Shown one piece after another: positions 1 through 7,758 of a stretch of DNA of 64,000 nt. The position numbers were made by a program, and so were the translations under genes. A model generated the notes under the pieces. It saw only the letters and a program-made list of their open reading frames with translations. It did no database searches and was not told the DNA's origin. Each line of letters begins with the position of its first letter. The first letter of the stretch is position 1. The DNA comes from Mucilaginibacter sp. 44-25 (GTDB taxonomy: Bacteria; Bacteroidota; Bacteroidia; Sphingobacteriales; Sphingobacteriaceae): NCBI GenBank assembly GCA_001898335.1, contig MKTS01000001.1:1-64000 (forward strand). Direction: 5' to 3'.

Positions 1-987
1 TTCGGTTTGAGAAAGTCAATCAGTCCTATACCTTCATCGCCAAATAAGTATCTTTATAACGGGAAAGAGTTACAAGAAGAAACTGGTGACTACGATTATG
101 GCGCGAGGCACTATGCTCCGTTAATTGCGAGGTGGGTAGTTGTCGATCCTCTTGCCGAAAAATATATGTTGGTTTCGCCGTATGTTTATGCTGCCAACAA
201 TCCGATTTCCTTTGTAGATAAAAACGGTAAAGAAATCACTGAAAATAAAGACGCATATAATTTTAGTGGCGCAGATGCTATTGGTGCGTTCAATTATTTA
301 TTCGGGAAAGCCGAAAATGCCTATTTGGATATTGAAGGCCGTCCCGAGGCAAGAAACGAAACGAATAACCTGTATCAGAGTCCAAATAATCCTTACGGTG
401 TATGGGGCGTGTTTTCTGCCCGGAATTTTAGAACGGCGCTGAGAGGGTTGAAAGCGCTTCAGGCTTTCGGGAAAAAGTTTAAAAACATGGTGATAGAAAC
501 ACATGGACATAGCATGAATAAAGATTTCCAAATGAAATTGAATGATGATGGAGCCGATGCCACTAGTTACGAAAATTGGATCTACAACTCTGACTTGGAG
601 TTAATATTTGCTTATGCGGATCCTGTATATGATTCCAAAACAGCGGCTACAAGAGAAAAGGTAAAGCAACTAACAGATATTACAGACATGGTGGAAAATG
701 GTGGAAATTTGGTGTTAGCGGTTTGTGATTCAGGTTATGGTCAAATTGGTCGTTCCTTCAGCCAAAATTTAGCGAAGATAACGGGAAATCGCCTAAATAT
801 TTATACGCCACGACAATGGGTCAAGCCCCTTATTGACAAAGGCATGACATGGCTTGTGGGTAGTTTTATTTTGCTGCCTGTTCATGATAGCCCAATTGGC
901 TGGCTACAGACAAGCCCAAATGGTGAAATAAGAGCGGTAAAGTCTGTGCATATAAATAAAGCAGGTATCCCAATAGAAGTTAAATAA
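1..987 (+). CDS. RHS polymorphic toxin, C-terminal end (5' truncated by window)
   Basis: The reading frame is open from base 1 and the first codons read FGL, as in the usual RHS core 'YYPFGL', so the gene starts upstream of the window. The RHS-associated core follows: KYLYNGKELQEE, then DYGARHYAPLIARW, DPLAEKY, and the closing NNPISFVDKNGKE around residue 75. After this point the sequence is the variable toxin tail of about 250 residues. The tail has a hydrophobic strand ending in His-Gly-His (VIETHGHS) and, about 75 residues later, a second strand ending in Cys (LVLAVCDSGYG) followed by an amphipathic helix and 'ITGNRLNIYTP'. That His...Cys order is typical of caspase/clostripain-like folds such as CHAT or DUF4347. 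The assignment to that fold is inference. The neighbour at 1001 is the likely partner or immunity gene. Confidence 0.85.
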   Translation, partial: FGLRKSISPIPSSPNKYLYNGKELQEETGDYDYGARHYAPLIARWVVVDPLAEKYMLVSPYVYAANNPISFVDKNGKEITENKDAYNFSGADAIGAFNYLFGKAENAYLDIEGRPEARNETNNLYQSPNNPYGVWGVFSARNFRTALRGLKALQAFGKKFKNMVIETHGHSMNKDFQMKLNDDGADATSYENWIYNSDLELIFAYADPVYDSKTAATREKVKQLTDITDMVENGGNLVLAVCDSGYGQIGRSFSQNLAKITGNRLNIYTPRQWVKPLIDKGMTWLVGSFILLPVHDSPIGWLQTSPNGEIRAVKSVHINKAGIPIEVK

Positions 988-1000
988 TAATATATAAAAT

Positions 1001-1504
1001 ATGACCAGAATAATATTTTTTATAGTCGCAATTTTCAGTTTAAGCTTTGCTTTTAGGGTTCAGCACAGCAATGAAGAAGGACTACATGTGAAACTGAGAG
1101 ATACTATGTTATTTATTAAAGACCTAAAAAATTTAAAAGGCCTGAGAAATGATATTGACCAATCTAGGTCAGAAAATTTTGTTTTCTTTTATAAATATTT
1201 TTTTAGAGTCAATACAAATGGTAATGTAGAACCTAAAGTATATTTTAATACAAGTAAAGATAAATTTTTAGCTGTTGCAGAATACATTGAAAAGAAATTC
1301 AATCATTATAAATGGTCAGTAAAGATGCCAAAAAAAATCAATCTATATAATGAAAGTGCAGCCCTAAGCTTGATCATTGAATCGAACGCATCAGAAGATA
1401 GTGTAAACTTGTCTATAACTCAAATGACACCGACTGTAGGTTTTAAAAGTTTGAGAGAAAAAACGCTATATAAAATTAACGTAGCTTATAAAGATTTAAA
1501 ATAG
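1001..1504 (+). CDS. Small exported protein, candidate immunity partner of the RHS tail
   Basis: A 167-residue protein starts 13 bases after the toxin stop. Its first 18 residues (MTRIIFFIVAIFSLSFAF) form a Sec-type signal peptide with no lipobox, so the product should be periplasmic or secreted. The rest is Lys/Asn-rich with alternating strands and no motif I recognise. The position immediately behind a toxin tail and the AT-rich composition, lower in GC than the Gsp genes that follow, fit an immunity protein acquired with the toxin. An exported immunity protein would imply the toxin acts in the periplasm; this is inference. Confidence 0.7.
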   Translation: MTRIIFFIVAIFSLSFAFRVQHSNEEGLHVKLRDTMLFIKDLKNLKGLRNDIDQSRSENFVFFYKYFFRVNTNGNVEPKVYFNTSKDKFLAVAEYIEKKFNHYKWSVKMPKKINLYNESAALSLIIESNASEDSVNLSITQMTPTVGFKSLREKTLYKINVAYKDLK

Positions 1505-1950
1505 GGTGTGATTTTAATTTAATAAAATATCAATTTCTATCATTTTATGGATGTCGTCGGATTGTGCCGTGGTTAATGAACAAACATTAAATAATGAGCC
1601 TGAATAAAGGATAAACTCGGCACTAAGATTGCGTTCAGTATATGTGCCCTTAAGTAATGATTAAGACGCGTGAAATTTCTCTCGTTATTACCTTTTATAG
1701 CTTTAGAGTTGGATCCTAGCGTGGCGGAAAACCTAATAGCGCTGGAATACAGTAAGATCGATACGATATTCAAGTCTGCCTATTCTGCTAAAACCTAATC
1801 CACTAGTTTCTAAGGTGGAATAGTATTTAGGATTGAATCAGATAATATTAGTCTTGATGTAATTTAACCTGATAAGTTCAAGAAAAAAAAAGGTTGAATT
1901 GTCAGCGGAATTTGTAGACGAATAAGTGATATTTATTTAAATTAGTGGCG
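1505..1950. other. Intergenic region with a possible short coding remnant
   Basis: No convincing gene lies here. On the plus strand one frame stays open from a GTG at 1670 to a stop at 1796-1798 and reads as natural-looking protein (LELDPSVAENLIALEYSKID...), about 42 residues. It may be a remnant of a displaced gene or a tiny ORF. The minus-strand ORF over the same bases is low-complexity and not supported. The right part, from about 1850, is AT-rich and should hold the promoter of the plus-strand secretion half-operon. Confidence 0.35.
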
Positions 1951-2904
1951 ATGAAACGCCTGGACCTTACGCTTTTTTTATTTTGCACGATCTGTTTGTG
2001 GATATCAGGTTGCAAAGATCTTATAGAGCCTTCTATCAACAAGCGTCAGGTAACCGTGGAGGCGCCATCGGATGGTTTTAAAACACCGCTTTACAAAGTG
2101 AGTTTCTGGTGGGATGAGGTGGAAGACGCGTTGAAATATCGTCTGCAGATCACCAGTCCCGGTTTTTCTCAGCCGGACCGGTTGGTGCTGGATACGCTGG
2201 TGACGGGTAATAAATTCAGTGCCAACGTCGATCCGGGAAAATATCAGTGGCGTTTGCGCGCGGAAAACGGCAGTTCGGCTACGGATTACAGTACTCCCAG
2301 AAGTTTTGAGGTGCTGCAATCCTCTATAAAGGGTCAATCCGTGGAGCTAATTCAGCCGGCGAATGGGCTGCTAACCAATAACAGCAGGATCAACCTTTCC
2401 TGGGGTACGCTTTATGGCGCCACACAATATCGCGTTCAGATCGATACAAATAATTTTGTGAGTGAATCCAGCCTTGTGTTTAACCAGTCTTTTCCCGGCA
2501 CGACGATCACGTTTACGCCTGCCAGGGATCAGGTTTATCAATGGAGGGTAAGGGCCGAAAATGACACCGCGCAGGCACGCTGGTCTGCCGTTAATCAATT
2601 TACGGTAGATCGGATACCTCCACAGCGCGTCAAGGCACTTTCGCCGGCGGATAATGCTTCAATAACCAAACCCGTAACCTTACAATGGGAGAATGCAAGC
2701 GGCGCCATACGTTACCGGTTATATGTCATGAAAGCGGATTCTGTGACGAATTATAACGATACATTTCCGGTGACCACCACCGATAATAACTACAATTTTC
2801 AGTCAGGTAACAGTAACGAGCGGATTTATTGGAAAGTTGCCGCGATAGATGCCGCGGGTAACATAGGAGTGCCCAGCGCAGCTAGAAGTTTTATCATCCG
2901 GTAA
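1951..2904 (+). CDS. Lipoprotein with three FN3-like repeats, first gene of the Gsp plus half-operon
   Basis: A 317-residue protein with a lipoprotein signal peptide; the lipobox is ISGC, so Cys would be lipidated and the protein held at a membrane. Three repeats of about 90 residues follow, each with a 'W...A..YR.QI' strand and a closing 'YQWRLRAEN', 'YQWRVRAEND' or 'IYWKVAAIDAAGN' strand. This is the pattern of fibronectin type III-like beta sandwiches. The ATG at 1951 is preferred over the GTG two codons earlier. The stop overlaps the next ATG by one base (TAATG), so translation is probably coupled. The role is unknown; by position it could be a pilotin-like or substrate-binding component of the secretion machine. 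Confidence 0.85.
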   Translation: MKRLDLTLFLFCTICLWISGCKDLIEPSINKRQVTVEAPSDGFKTPLYKVSFWWDEVEDALKYRLQITSPGFSQPDRLVLDTLVTGNKFSANVDPGKYQWRLRAENGSSATDYSTPRSFEVLQSSIKGQSVELIQPANGLLTNNSRINLSWGTLYGATQYRVQIDTNNFVSESSLVFNQSFPGTTITFTPARDQVYQWRVRAENDTAQARWSAVNQFTVDRIPPQRVKALSPADNASITKPVTLQWENASGAIRYRLYVMKADSVTNYNDTFPVTTTDNNYNFQSGNSNERIYWKVAAIDAAGNIGVPSAARSFIIR

Positions 2905-3404
2905 TGAAAAAGAAGACCCTGAACATCATCTTAGCTGTGGCCAGCCTGGCCATCTATGGTAGTATCGGTTACCGGGTGATTCCGGCTTTAACGGGGGGGA
3001 ATGAGGAATTGCCGGTTGCTACCCCTGTGAGGATACATTCTATTGATGACTTTGCCGAACAGCGGGACACCACGTCGCTTAAGCTCAACTATGGCGATCC
3101 TTTTGGCGTCTCACCTAAAATAACGGTGATCGACACGCTAAAACACCGCCCTTCGATGAAGAAACAGCAAGTGCTTTCAACCGCGATCGCACCCGTTAAT
3201 CAGGATATCAGTTTGATCAAATACGCGGGTTATATCACTAATCCAGGTACAGGGAAGACGCTAGTTTTGTTGATGATCAATGGCAAAACGGTTTCCTTGC
3301 AGGAAGGTGAAAGCGCTGAAGGGGTCAAGGTGATCAAAATTACCAAAGAATCGGTCAAGATCTTATATCGTTCACATATCAGTTCCCTCCCTAAATTGTC
3401 ATGA
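2904..3404 (+). CDS. GspC/PilP-like inner-membrane linker protein
   Basis: A 166-residue bitopic protein: a short cytoplasmic Lys-rich start, one membrane helix at about residues 7-30, then a periplasmic part. The last 60 residues (YITNPGTGKTLVLLMINGKTVSLQEG...VKVIKITKESVKILY) have the strand pattern of the GspC homology region / PilP fold, which in known systems contacts the secretin N0 domain. The family assignment rests on topology, this C-terminal pattern and the neighbourhood of GspD, E, F, G, L and M; sequence identity looks low. It overlaps the upstream stop by one base and the next gene by four bases (ATGA). Confidence 0.65.
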   Translation: MKKKTLNIILAVASLAIYGSIGYRVIPALTGGNEELPVATPVRIHSIDDFAEQRDTTSLKLNYGDPFGVSPKITVIDTLKHRPSMKKQQVLSTAIAPVNQDISLIKYAGYITNPGTGKTLVLLMINGKTVSLQEGESAEGVKVIKITKESVKILYRSHISSLPKLS

Positions 3405-4006
3405 GATTCCTATCCTTTCTTTTCTGCTTTTTGTTGGCAGCTACTTTAACCGCTTTTGGCCAGAAGATTCCTGACGGCGGGCGCCATCGCGTCCATATCG
3501 ATCGGCCGGGAGAAACCCTGGAAGCAGAGATCCTGCCGATAGAGCCTCCTGCTAAGCCTGATCCTGCACGATGGTATTACTGGTTTGGTAACAGCGATAT
3601 CCGCCGGACACAGGGCGGTTTCAGCGGGAAGTTACTCAATGGCCTTTACCGGGCTTTTTATGAAGACGGTTCACTGAAGGAAAGCGGGGCATTCAAAGGG
3701 GGCGTGAAAGACGGCGTGTGGCGTTCCTGGAACAGTAACGGGGCCATCAGTCAGCTATTGACCTATCGAAATGGTTTTAGACAAGGCCGTTTCGTCGTTT
3801 ATCAACCGGACGGGTCTTTGCTGCAAAGCGGTAACTATACCGGTGACCGGTTACAGGGAAAGATCACGAGTTATTCAGGGCCGGATTCGAGCCGTGCCGT
3901 TTGGTATGACGAAGGAAAGCCGGTGTATCACCGCTCTCTATGGAAAAAGGTCAATATTTTTAAAAAACGGGAACGTGACAGCACAGTCCAAACAAAAAAG
4001 CCCTAA
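3401..4006 (+). CDS. YwqK-type MORN-repeat exported protein
   Basis: A 201-residue protein with a Sec signal peptide ending at FGQ (residue about 20). From residue about 65 it has at least four repeats of the YwqK/MORN-variant type: NGLYRAFYEDGSLKESGAF, KDGVWRSWNSNGAI, RQGRFVVYQPDGSLLQSG and LQGKITSYSGPD. Such repeats form an antiparallel beta sheet; 'YwqK antitoxin' is only the database name and does not show a function here. The gene overlaps both neighbours, so it belongs to the secretion operon. Its role in the machine is unknown. Confidence 0.75.
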   Translation: MRFLSFLFCFLLAATLTAFGQKIPDGGRHRVHIDRPGETLEAEILPIEPPAKPDPARWYYWFGNSDIRRTQGGFSGKLLNGLYRAFYEDGSLKESGAFKGGVKDGVWRSWNSNGAISQLLTYRNGFRQGRFVVYQPDGSLLQSGNYTGDRLQGKITSYSGPDSSRAVWYDEGKPVYHRSLWKKVNIFKKRERDSTVQTKKP

Positions 4007-5264
4007 AATAAAACGCTTAAGGTCAGCTTCGTTGTATGTCGTGATCATCATTGCGCTGATCGTTGCCTTGCTGTGTGAAGCTATGATCGCGACTGCCTAT
4101 TATTACCGGACGTTTCATCAATACCGTGAGAGAAAATCCCGCCTGGATAATCATACGTTTTCCGGCCTGCAGCTTATCCGGTCAGATCCATCCAAAGTGG
4201 ACTATGAGGATAAAGCGGCCGCCCTGACCAGCGATGACCGGGATACGATCCGCATAAGTAAATATCTATGGGGTGCGTTTGATGTCGGCGTTAGCAAGGC
4301 GTCGTCGGGTAAAGATTCCTCGGTAATGTCCATCTTGATGGGCCTGCCCATTGATAGCGCCAAAGCAGGAGCGCTTTATCTGGTGGATGAAGACCGCCCA
4401 CTTTCCGTAAGTGGTAACACCAGGATCAACGGTAATGTATTTTTGCCTAAGTCAGGGATAAGGACCGCCTACTTTAATAATGCCGGCTATGAGGGTAGCC
4501 CCGGCCTTTTCAAGGGTACCAGAAAAGACAGCCAGCGAGAACTACCCGGCCCGGATCTGTCCAGGATCACCGCGCTGGATCACCTGGCTGATGAAGAAAG
4601 AGGTGGGCGTTTACCAGAGACAGACACCCTGCTCGTGAGCTTTTCCGGCAAAGCGGCGGAGTTCCGGGCAAAGGAACGCTCTACACTGATGCATAAATAT
4701 TTCAAAGGCAGAATTATTGTACGATGCGATTCGGTATTGACCGTCGACAGCACGACGACACTGGAAGACGTAACGGTCTTTGCCAGGGCCATTGTGATTC
4801 GTCCGGGTTTTAAAGGCCGCTGCCAGTTGTTTGCCCGGGACTCTATTGTCATCGGCGATCGCTGCGAATTGCGGTATCCTTCTGTAGCCCTTTTGAACGG
4901 TAAGGCGAGAGCTATGCAGGGGCCGGGTGGGTTCATCCGCTTTGGATCAAAATGCCATTTTACCGGGTTGGCCATGGTATGGGATAAGGAGCGGGTACAA
5001 TCACCCAGCGCTATATACCTGGGTGCCGCTGGAATATACTCTGGACAGTATTATGGCGCGCTGATCGGGATACCGGAAAATACAACGGTCATCGGTCAGG
5101 TGATGTGCAGACGTTTTTACCTGCGGTCAGGTTTTGGCTTATATGAAAACTATCTGGTGAACGCGCGACTCGACGCGGACGCTTTGTCACCATTTTACCT
5201 GGGCAGCAGTCTGGTGCCGGTTGTGCGCTCCGGGACACAAAATATTATCCGATGGCTGGAATAG
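3975..5264 (+). CDS. GspK-like membrane-anchored protein of the secretion operon
   Basis: The open frame extends back to 3771 but the first 68 codons overlap the MORN gene and do not look coding. The GTG at 3975 gives a 429-residue protein starting TAQSKQKSPKIKRLRSASL, followed by a strong membrane helix (YVVIIIALIVALLCEAMIA). The basic start, Ala-Ser junction and long helix without Glu at position +5 match the GspK (large minor pseudopilin) style. The extracytoplasmic part is rich in short beta strands with turns such as 'SGNTRINGNVFLPKSGIRTA', suggesting a beta-solenoid like polymer-forming proteins. The family assignment is inference; presence as a real gene is well supported by position and composition. 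Confidence 0.7.
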   Translation: MTAQSKQKSPKIKRLRSASLYVVIIIALIVALLCEAMIATAYYYRTFHQYRERKSRLDNHTFSGLQLIRSDPSKVDYEDKAAALTSDDRDTIRISKYLWGAFDVGVSKASSGKDSSVMSILMGLPIDSAKAGALYLVDEDRPLSVSGNTRINGNVFLPKSGIRTAYFNNAGYEGSPGLFKGTRKDSQRELPGPDLSRITALDHLADEERGGRLPETDTLLVSFSGKAAEFRAKERSTLMHKYFKGRIIVRCDSVLTVDSTTTLEDVTVFARAIVIRPGFKGRCQLFARDSIVIGDRCELRYPSVALLNGKARAMQGPGGFIRFGSKCHFTGLAMVWDKERVQSPSAIYLGAAGIYSGQYYGALIGIPENTTVIGQVMCRRFYLRSGFGLYENYLVNARLDADALSPFYLGSSLVPVVRSGTQNIIRWLE

Positions 5265-5614
5265 GTTACAGGTCAAAACGGATCAAGGCCGACAGTCTGC
5301 TGGAAGTGATCATTGCTGCTGTTTTGGTGGTATTGATCTTCGGTGTGGCGATGATGGTTTTGAGCAATGTAAACCGGGCTTCACGCCCCATAAAAAAACT
5401 AAAAGCGGAGGCGGTATTACGAAGACTATCCGCTGAATGGGTGGAAACTCCTTATGCGAACACGGAAGATACGATGGTAGGCGATTTTCGGGTCATACGT
5501 GCGCGTTATGTGATCGATAGTATGGATGCCTACAGGCTGCATCTGGCGGCGTTGGATAGACGGTCCGACACGGTCGCGGTATTGGACCAGATCTTTATCA
5601 AACATGAAAATTAA
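5252..5614 (+). CDS. Type II secretion pseudopilin (GspI/H-like minor pseudopilin)
   Basis: A 120-residue prepilin. The leader is MAGIGYRSKRIKA and the mature part starts DSLLEVIIAAVLVVLIFGVA: a basic leader, a small residue (Ala) at the cleavage site, Glu at +5 and a 20-residue hydrophobic helix. These are the type IV pilin hallmarks, but with Ala instead of Gly before the cleavage point. The globular part is short. It overlaps the upstream gene by 13 bases and the next by 11 bases, so the three are translated as a coupled block. It is processed, by inference, by the peptidase encoded at 12325-12846. Confidence 0.8.
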   Translation: MAGIGYRSKRIKADSLLEVIIAAVLVVLIFGVAMMVLSNVNRASRPIKKLKAEAVLRRLSAEWVETPYANTEDTMVGDFRVIRARYVIDSMDAYRLHLAALDRRSDTVAVLDQIFIKHEN

Positions 5615-6104
5615 GTCATTAAAAGCGTTTACCCTGACGGAGATGATCGTGGTGATGCTCATCACCGTCGTTGTTTTGGGTATGGCTTATAGTGTCTTTC
5701 AACTGGTTTCCAAAACTTACAGCAATTTCAATGGCAAAAACGGACGTGTCAATGACGCGGAGCGGTTGGAGGAGTGGCTGCGGCGAGACTGCCTCAAGGC
5801 CTCTTTCATTTACCTGGATCACCACATGCTCATTCTGAAAAATCAGCGGGACTCTACTCGTTATATATTTGGAGACAGTGTAATTTTACGGGATAAGGGT
5901 CGGGTAGACACGTTTGGGATCAAGCAGCAAAATCTGCATGCTTATTTTCAACATCGAGCCGTGGATACATTAATCCGGACTCCTGTTGATCGGTTTTATT
6001 TTAGTATAATGCTGGACAATGAGGAGATACCGGAGACGGTGATCAAATGGTACAGTGCGGAACAATTAATGGAATTAACAGATGCCATCGATAGACATCA
6101 GTAA
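5604..6104 (+). CDS. Type II secretion pseudopilin (GspJ-like)
   Basis: The ATG at 5604 gives 166 residues beginning MKIKSLKAFTLTEMIVVMLI, an unmistakable prepilin signal: short basic leader, Ala-Phe cleavage junction, TLTE with Glu at +5, and a long hydrophobic helix. An upstream in-frame ATG at 5526 would place the leader 26 residues inside the protein and is rejected. The globular domain (residues 40-166) contains 'LEEWLRRDCLKASFIY' and a series of strands, the arrangement of GspJ-type minor pseudopilins. It overlaps the previous gene by 11 bases and the next by 23 bases. Confidence 0.85.
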   Translation: MKIKSLKAFTLTEMIVVMLITVVVLGMAYSVFQLVSKTYSNFNGKNGRVNDAERLEEWLRRDCLKASFIYLDHHMLILKNQRDSTRYIFGDSVILRDKGRVDTFGIKQQNLHAYFQHRAVDTLIRTPVDRFYFSIMLDNEEIPETVIKWYSAEQLMELTDAIDRHQ

Positions 6105-7233
6105 TATCAAGACGAAGAAACGAAATTCCGTCGACGTGAAAAGCGAAAAAAACGGCGGAATCGGCGAACTTTTTTCCCGGGAAATCTCTTGGCGTGGCAG
6201 CGGACTTCAGGACGAAAAGAAAGAATACCTTTATCTGGAACTCGGTGCGCTGTTAAAGGCCGGTGTGGACTTTAAGGGTGCTTTTGAACTGGTGGCGGAA
6301 GGCCAGTTAAAGCCGCAGGACAGCAGGTTGTACCAATCGATCCTAAAAAAGGTGATCGACGGCGCCAACTTTTCTGAGGCACTCCGGAGTACCGGTAAAT
6401 TTACGCTCTATGAAGTTTACAGTATCGCCATCGGCGAGGAGACCGGGAAACTGCAGGAGGTTCTGATGGACCTGGCGCATTTTTTCAAGACAAAGATCAA
6501 TCAACGACGGACCCTGGTCTCCGCCCTGACCTATCCGGCGATCGTCCTTTGCGCCTCTTTTGGCGCGATGTTTTTCCTGATGCGCTTCGTGATCCCGATG
6601 TTCAGTGATATTTTCCGTCGTTCAGGCAGCGAATTGCCCTGGATCACGCGCCAAATGATTGCGGTCAGCGATGGCTTTGGGACCTATGGTGGTGCCGCGT
6701 TATTGCTGCTGGCCTTGCTGATGGGGACGGCGGTGTACTTCCGGCGTTCAGACGTTTTCCGGGATTACGCGTCGAGGGTGGTATTGCGGTTGCCGCTGGC
6801 GGGAACGCTTGTCCAGCACATTTACCTGGCCAGGCTCAGTAATGCCATGCGGCTGCTGATCAATGCGAAACTACCGCTTTTAAGGGCGCTGGCACTTTGC
6901 CGTCAGATGATCGGTTATTATCCTCTGGAGAAAGCGTTGGCCGTGGTGGAGGCGGATGTTCTCCGAGGGGTGCCTTTGCATCAATCTATGGCAGCTTTCA
7001 CTATTTTCCCGGCAAAGATAGTACAAATCATCAAAGTGGGAGAGCGGACGAATCAACTGGACAGCTTTTTTGAATGGATCGGCCAGCAATATCTTACTGA
7101 AACGGAATTAAAGATGACGGCGTTCAGCCGGGTCATGCAGCATGTGATCATCATCGTTTTGGGCATTATTGTCGGTATTATTGTGATCGCCATCTATCTG
7201 CCTATGTTCGAGATCAGTAACACTATTCAATAG
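6082..7233 (+). CDS. gspF: Type II secretion inner-membrane platform protein GspF
   Basis: A 383-residue protein with the T2SSF double-domain architecture. The first cytoplasmic helical domain (about residues 45-150) contains 'YLELGALLKAGVDFKGAFEL' and 'IGEETGKLQEVL'. A membrane segment follows at about 155-180 (ALTYPAIVLCASFGAMFFLMRF), then a second at about 205-225, the repeat domain with 'LSNAMRLLINAKLPLLRALA' and 'IIKVGERTNQLDSFF', and a final helix (HVIIIVLGIIVGIIVIAIYL). GspF is the polytopic platform that couples the ATPase to pseudopilus assembly. A Lys/Arg-rich 40-residue leader precedes the domain. Its stop lies one base from the stop of the convergent GspM-like gene. Confidence 0.93.
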   Translation: MPSIDISNIKTKKRNSVDVKSEKNGGIGELFSREISWRGSGLQDEKKEYLYLELGALLKAGVDFKGAFELVAEGQLKPQDSRLYQSILKKVIDGANFSEALRSTGKFTLYEVYSIAIGEETGKLQEVLMDLAHFFKTKINQRRTLVSALTYPAIVLCASFGAMFFLMRFVIPMFSDIFRRSGSELPWITRQMIAVSDGFGTYGGAALLLLALLMGTAVYFRRSDVFRDYASRVVLRLPLAGTLVQHIYLARLSNAMRLLINAKLPLLRALALCRQMIGYYPLEKALAVVEADVLRGVPLHQSMAAFTIFPAKIVQIIKVGERTNQLDSFFEWIGQQYLTETELKMTAFSRVMQHVIIIVLGIIVGIIVIAIYLPMFEISNTIQ

Positions 7234-7234
7234 C

Positions 7235-7756
7235 TTATTTTCGTACAGACATCAGGTAAACACTCATTTCGAGCGAATTTCCCTTTTTTTCCGCATGCTC
7301 ATCCGGTGAAGAAATTTTGATTGATCGGACTACGCCCAGGCTGCTGGTCTGTTCCATTGTGTGGAGCATCTTTAGCAGATCAGGAAACGTTCCGTTGAGG
7401 ACAACGCGTTCCACCTGTAGCTGGTCAGACTGTAACCCGGGTTCCCTTTGTGGAAGGGTATGAAAACCTACCTTTTGTGCGGACGAGAACTTGCTGATCT
7501 GTTCGATAATGGAGGACCGGTAGCTGGTGGTATCCCAACGAAAATGTTGAACAATGCGATCCAGGTTGCGCTGTTTTCTGATCATCAATGCCGGTGTCGA
7601 TCCGATGCCCTGCGCGGTGGACAGTTCCTGCTGGAACCGGCGGTGGAGCTGCCACGCCTCCAGTGTTTTTTTGAAAGCCAGCTGATAGCACAGCAACAGG
7701 AAAAGGATCGAAGCGACCGGAACGGCGTAGCGTTTTGAAAATAATTTAATCAGCAT
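7235..7756 (-). CDS. GspM/PilO-like inner-membrane protein
   Basis: A 173-residue bitopic protein: a short basic N-terminus, one membrane helix (YAVPVASILFLLLCYQLAF), a coiled-coil-like stretch (residues 30-75), and a compact alpha/beta domain with 'VERVVLNGTFPDLLKMLHTM'. This last pattern is the ferredoxin-like domain of PilO/GspM. It follows the GspL-like gene by two bases and is the last gene of the minus half-operon. In known systems GspL and GspM form a membrane heterodimer that holds the ATPase. The assignment relies on topology and neighbourhood rather than on strong motif identity. Confidence 0.75.
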   Translation of the reverse strand: MLIKLFSKRYAVPVASILFLLLCYQLAFKKTLEAWQLHRRFQQELSTAQGIGSTPALMIRKQRNLDRIVQHFRWDTTSYRSSIIEQISKFSSAQKVGFHTLPQREPGLQSDQLQVERVVLNGTFPDLLKMLHTMEQTSSLGVVRSIKISSPDEHAEKKGNSLEMSVYLMSVRK

Positions 7757-7758
7757 AT

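Noticed and set aside
1573..1773. 66-aa minus-strand ORF
   Set aside because: No similarity pattern; the opposite strand reads more like protein, and even that is weak.
3771..3974. N-terminal extension of the GspK-like protein
   Set aside because: It lies wholly within the MORN-repeat gene in another frame and is Arg/Cys-rich without the hydrophobic or leader features; the GTG at 3975 gives a normal prepilin-style start.
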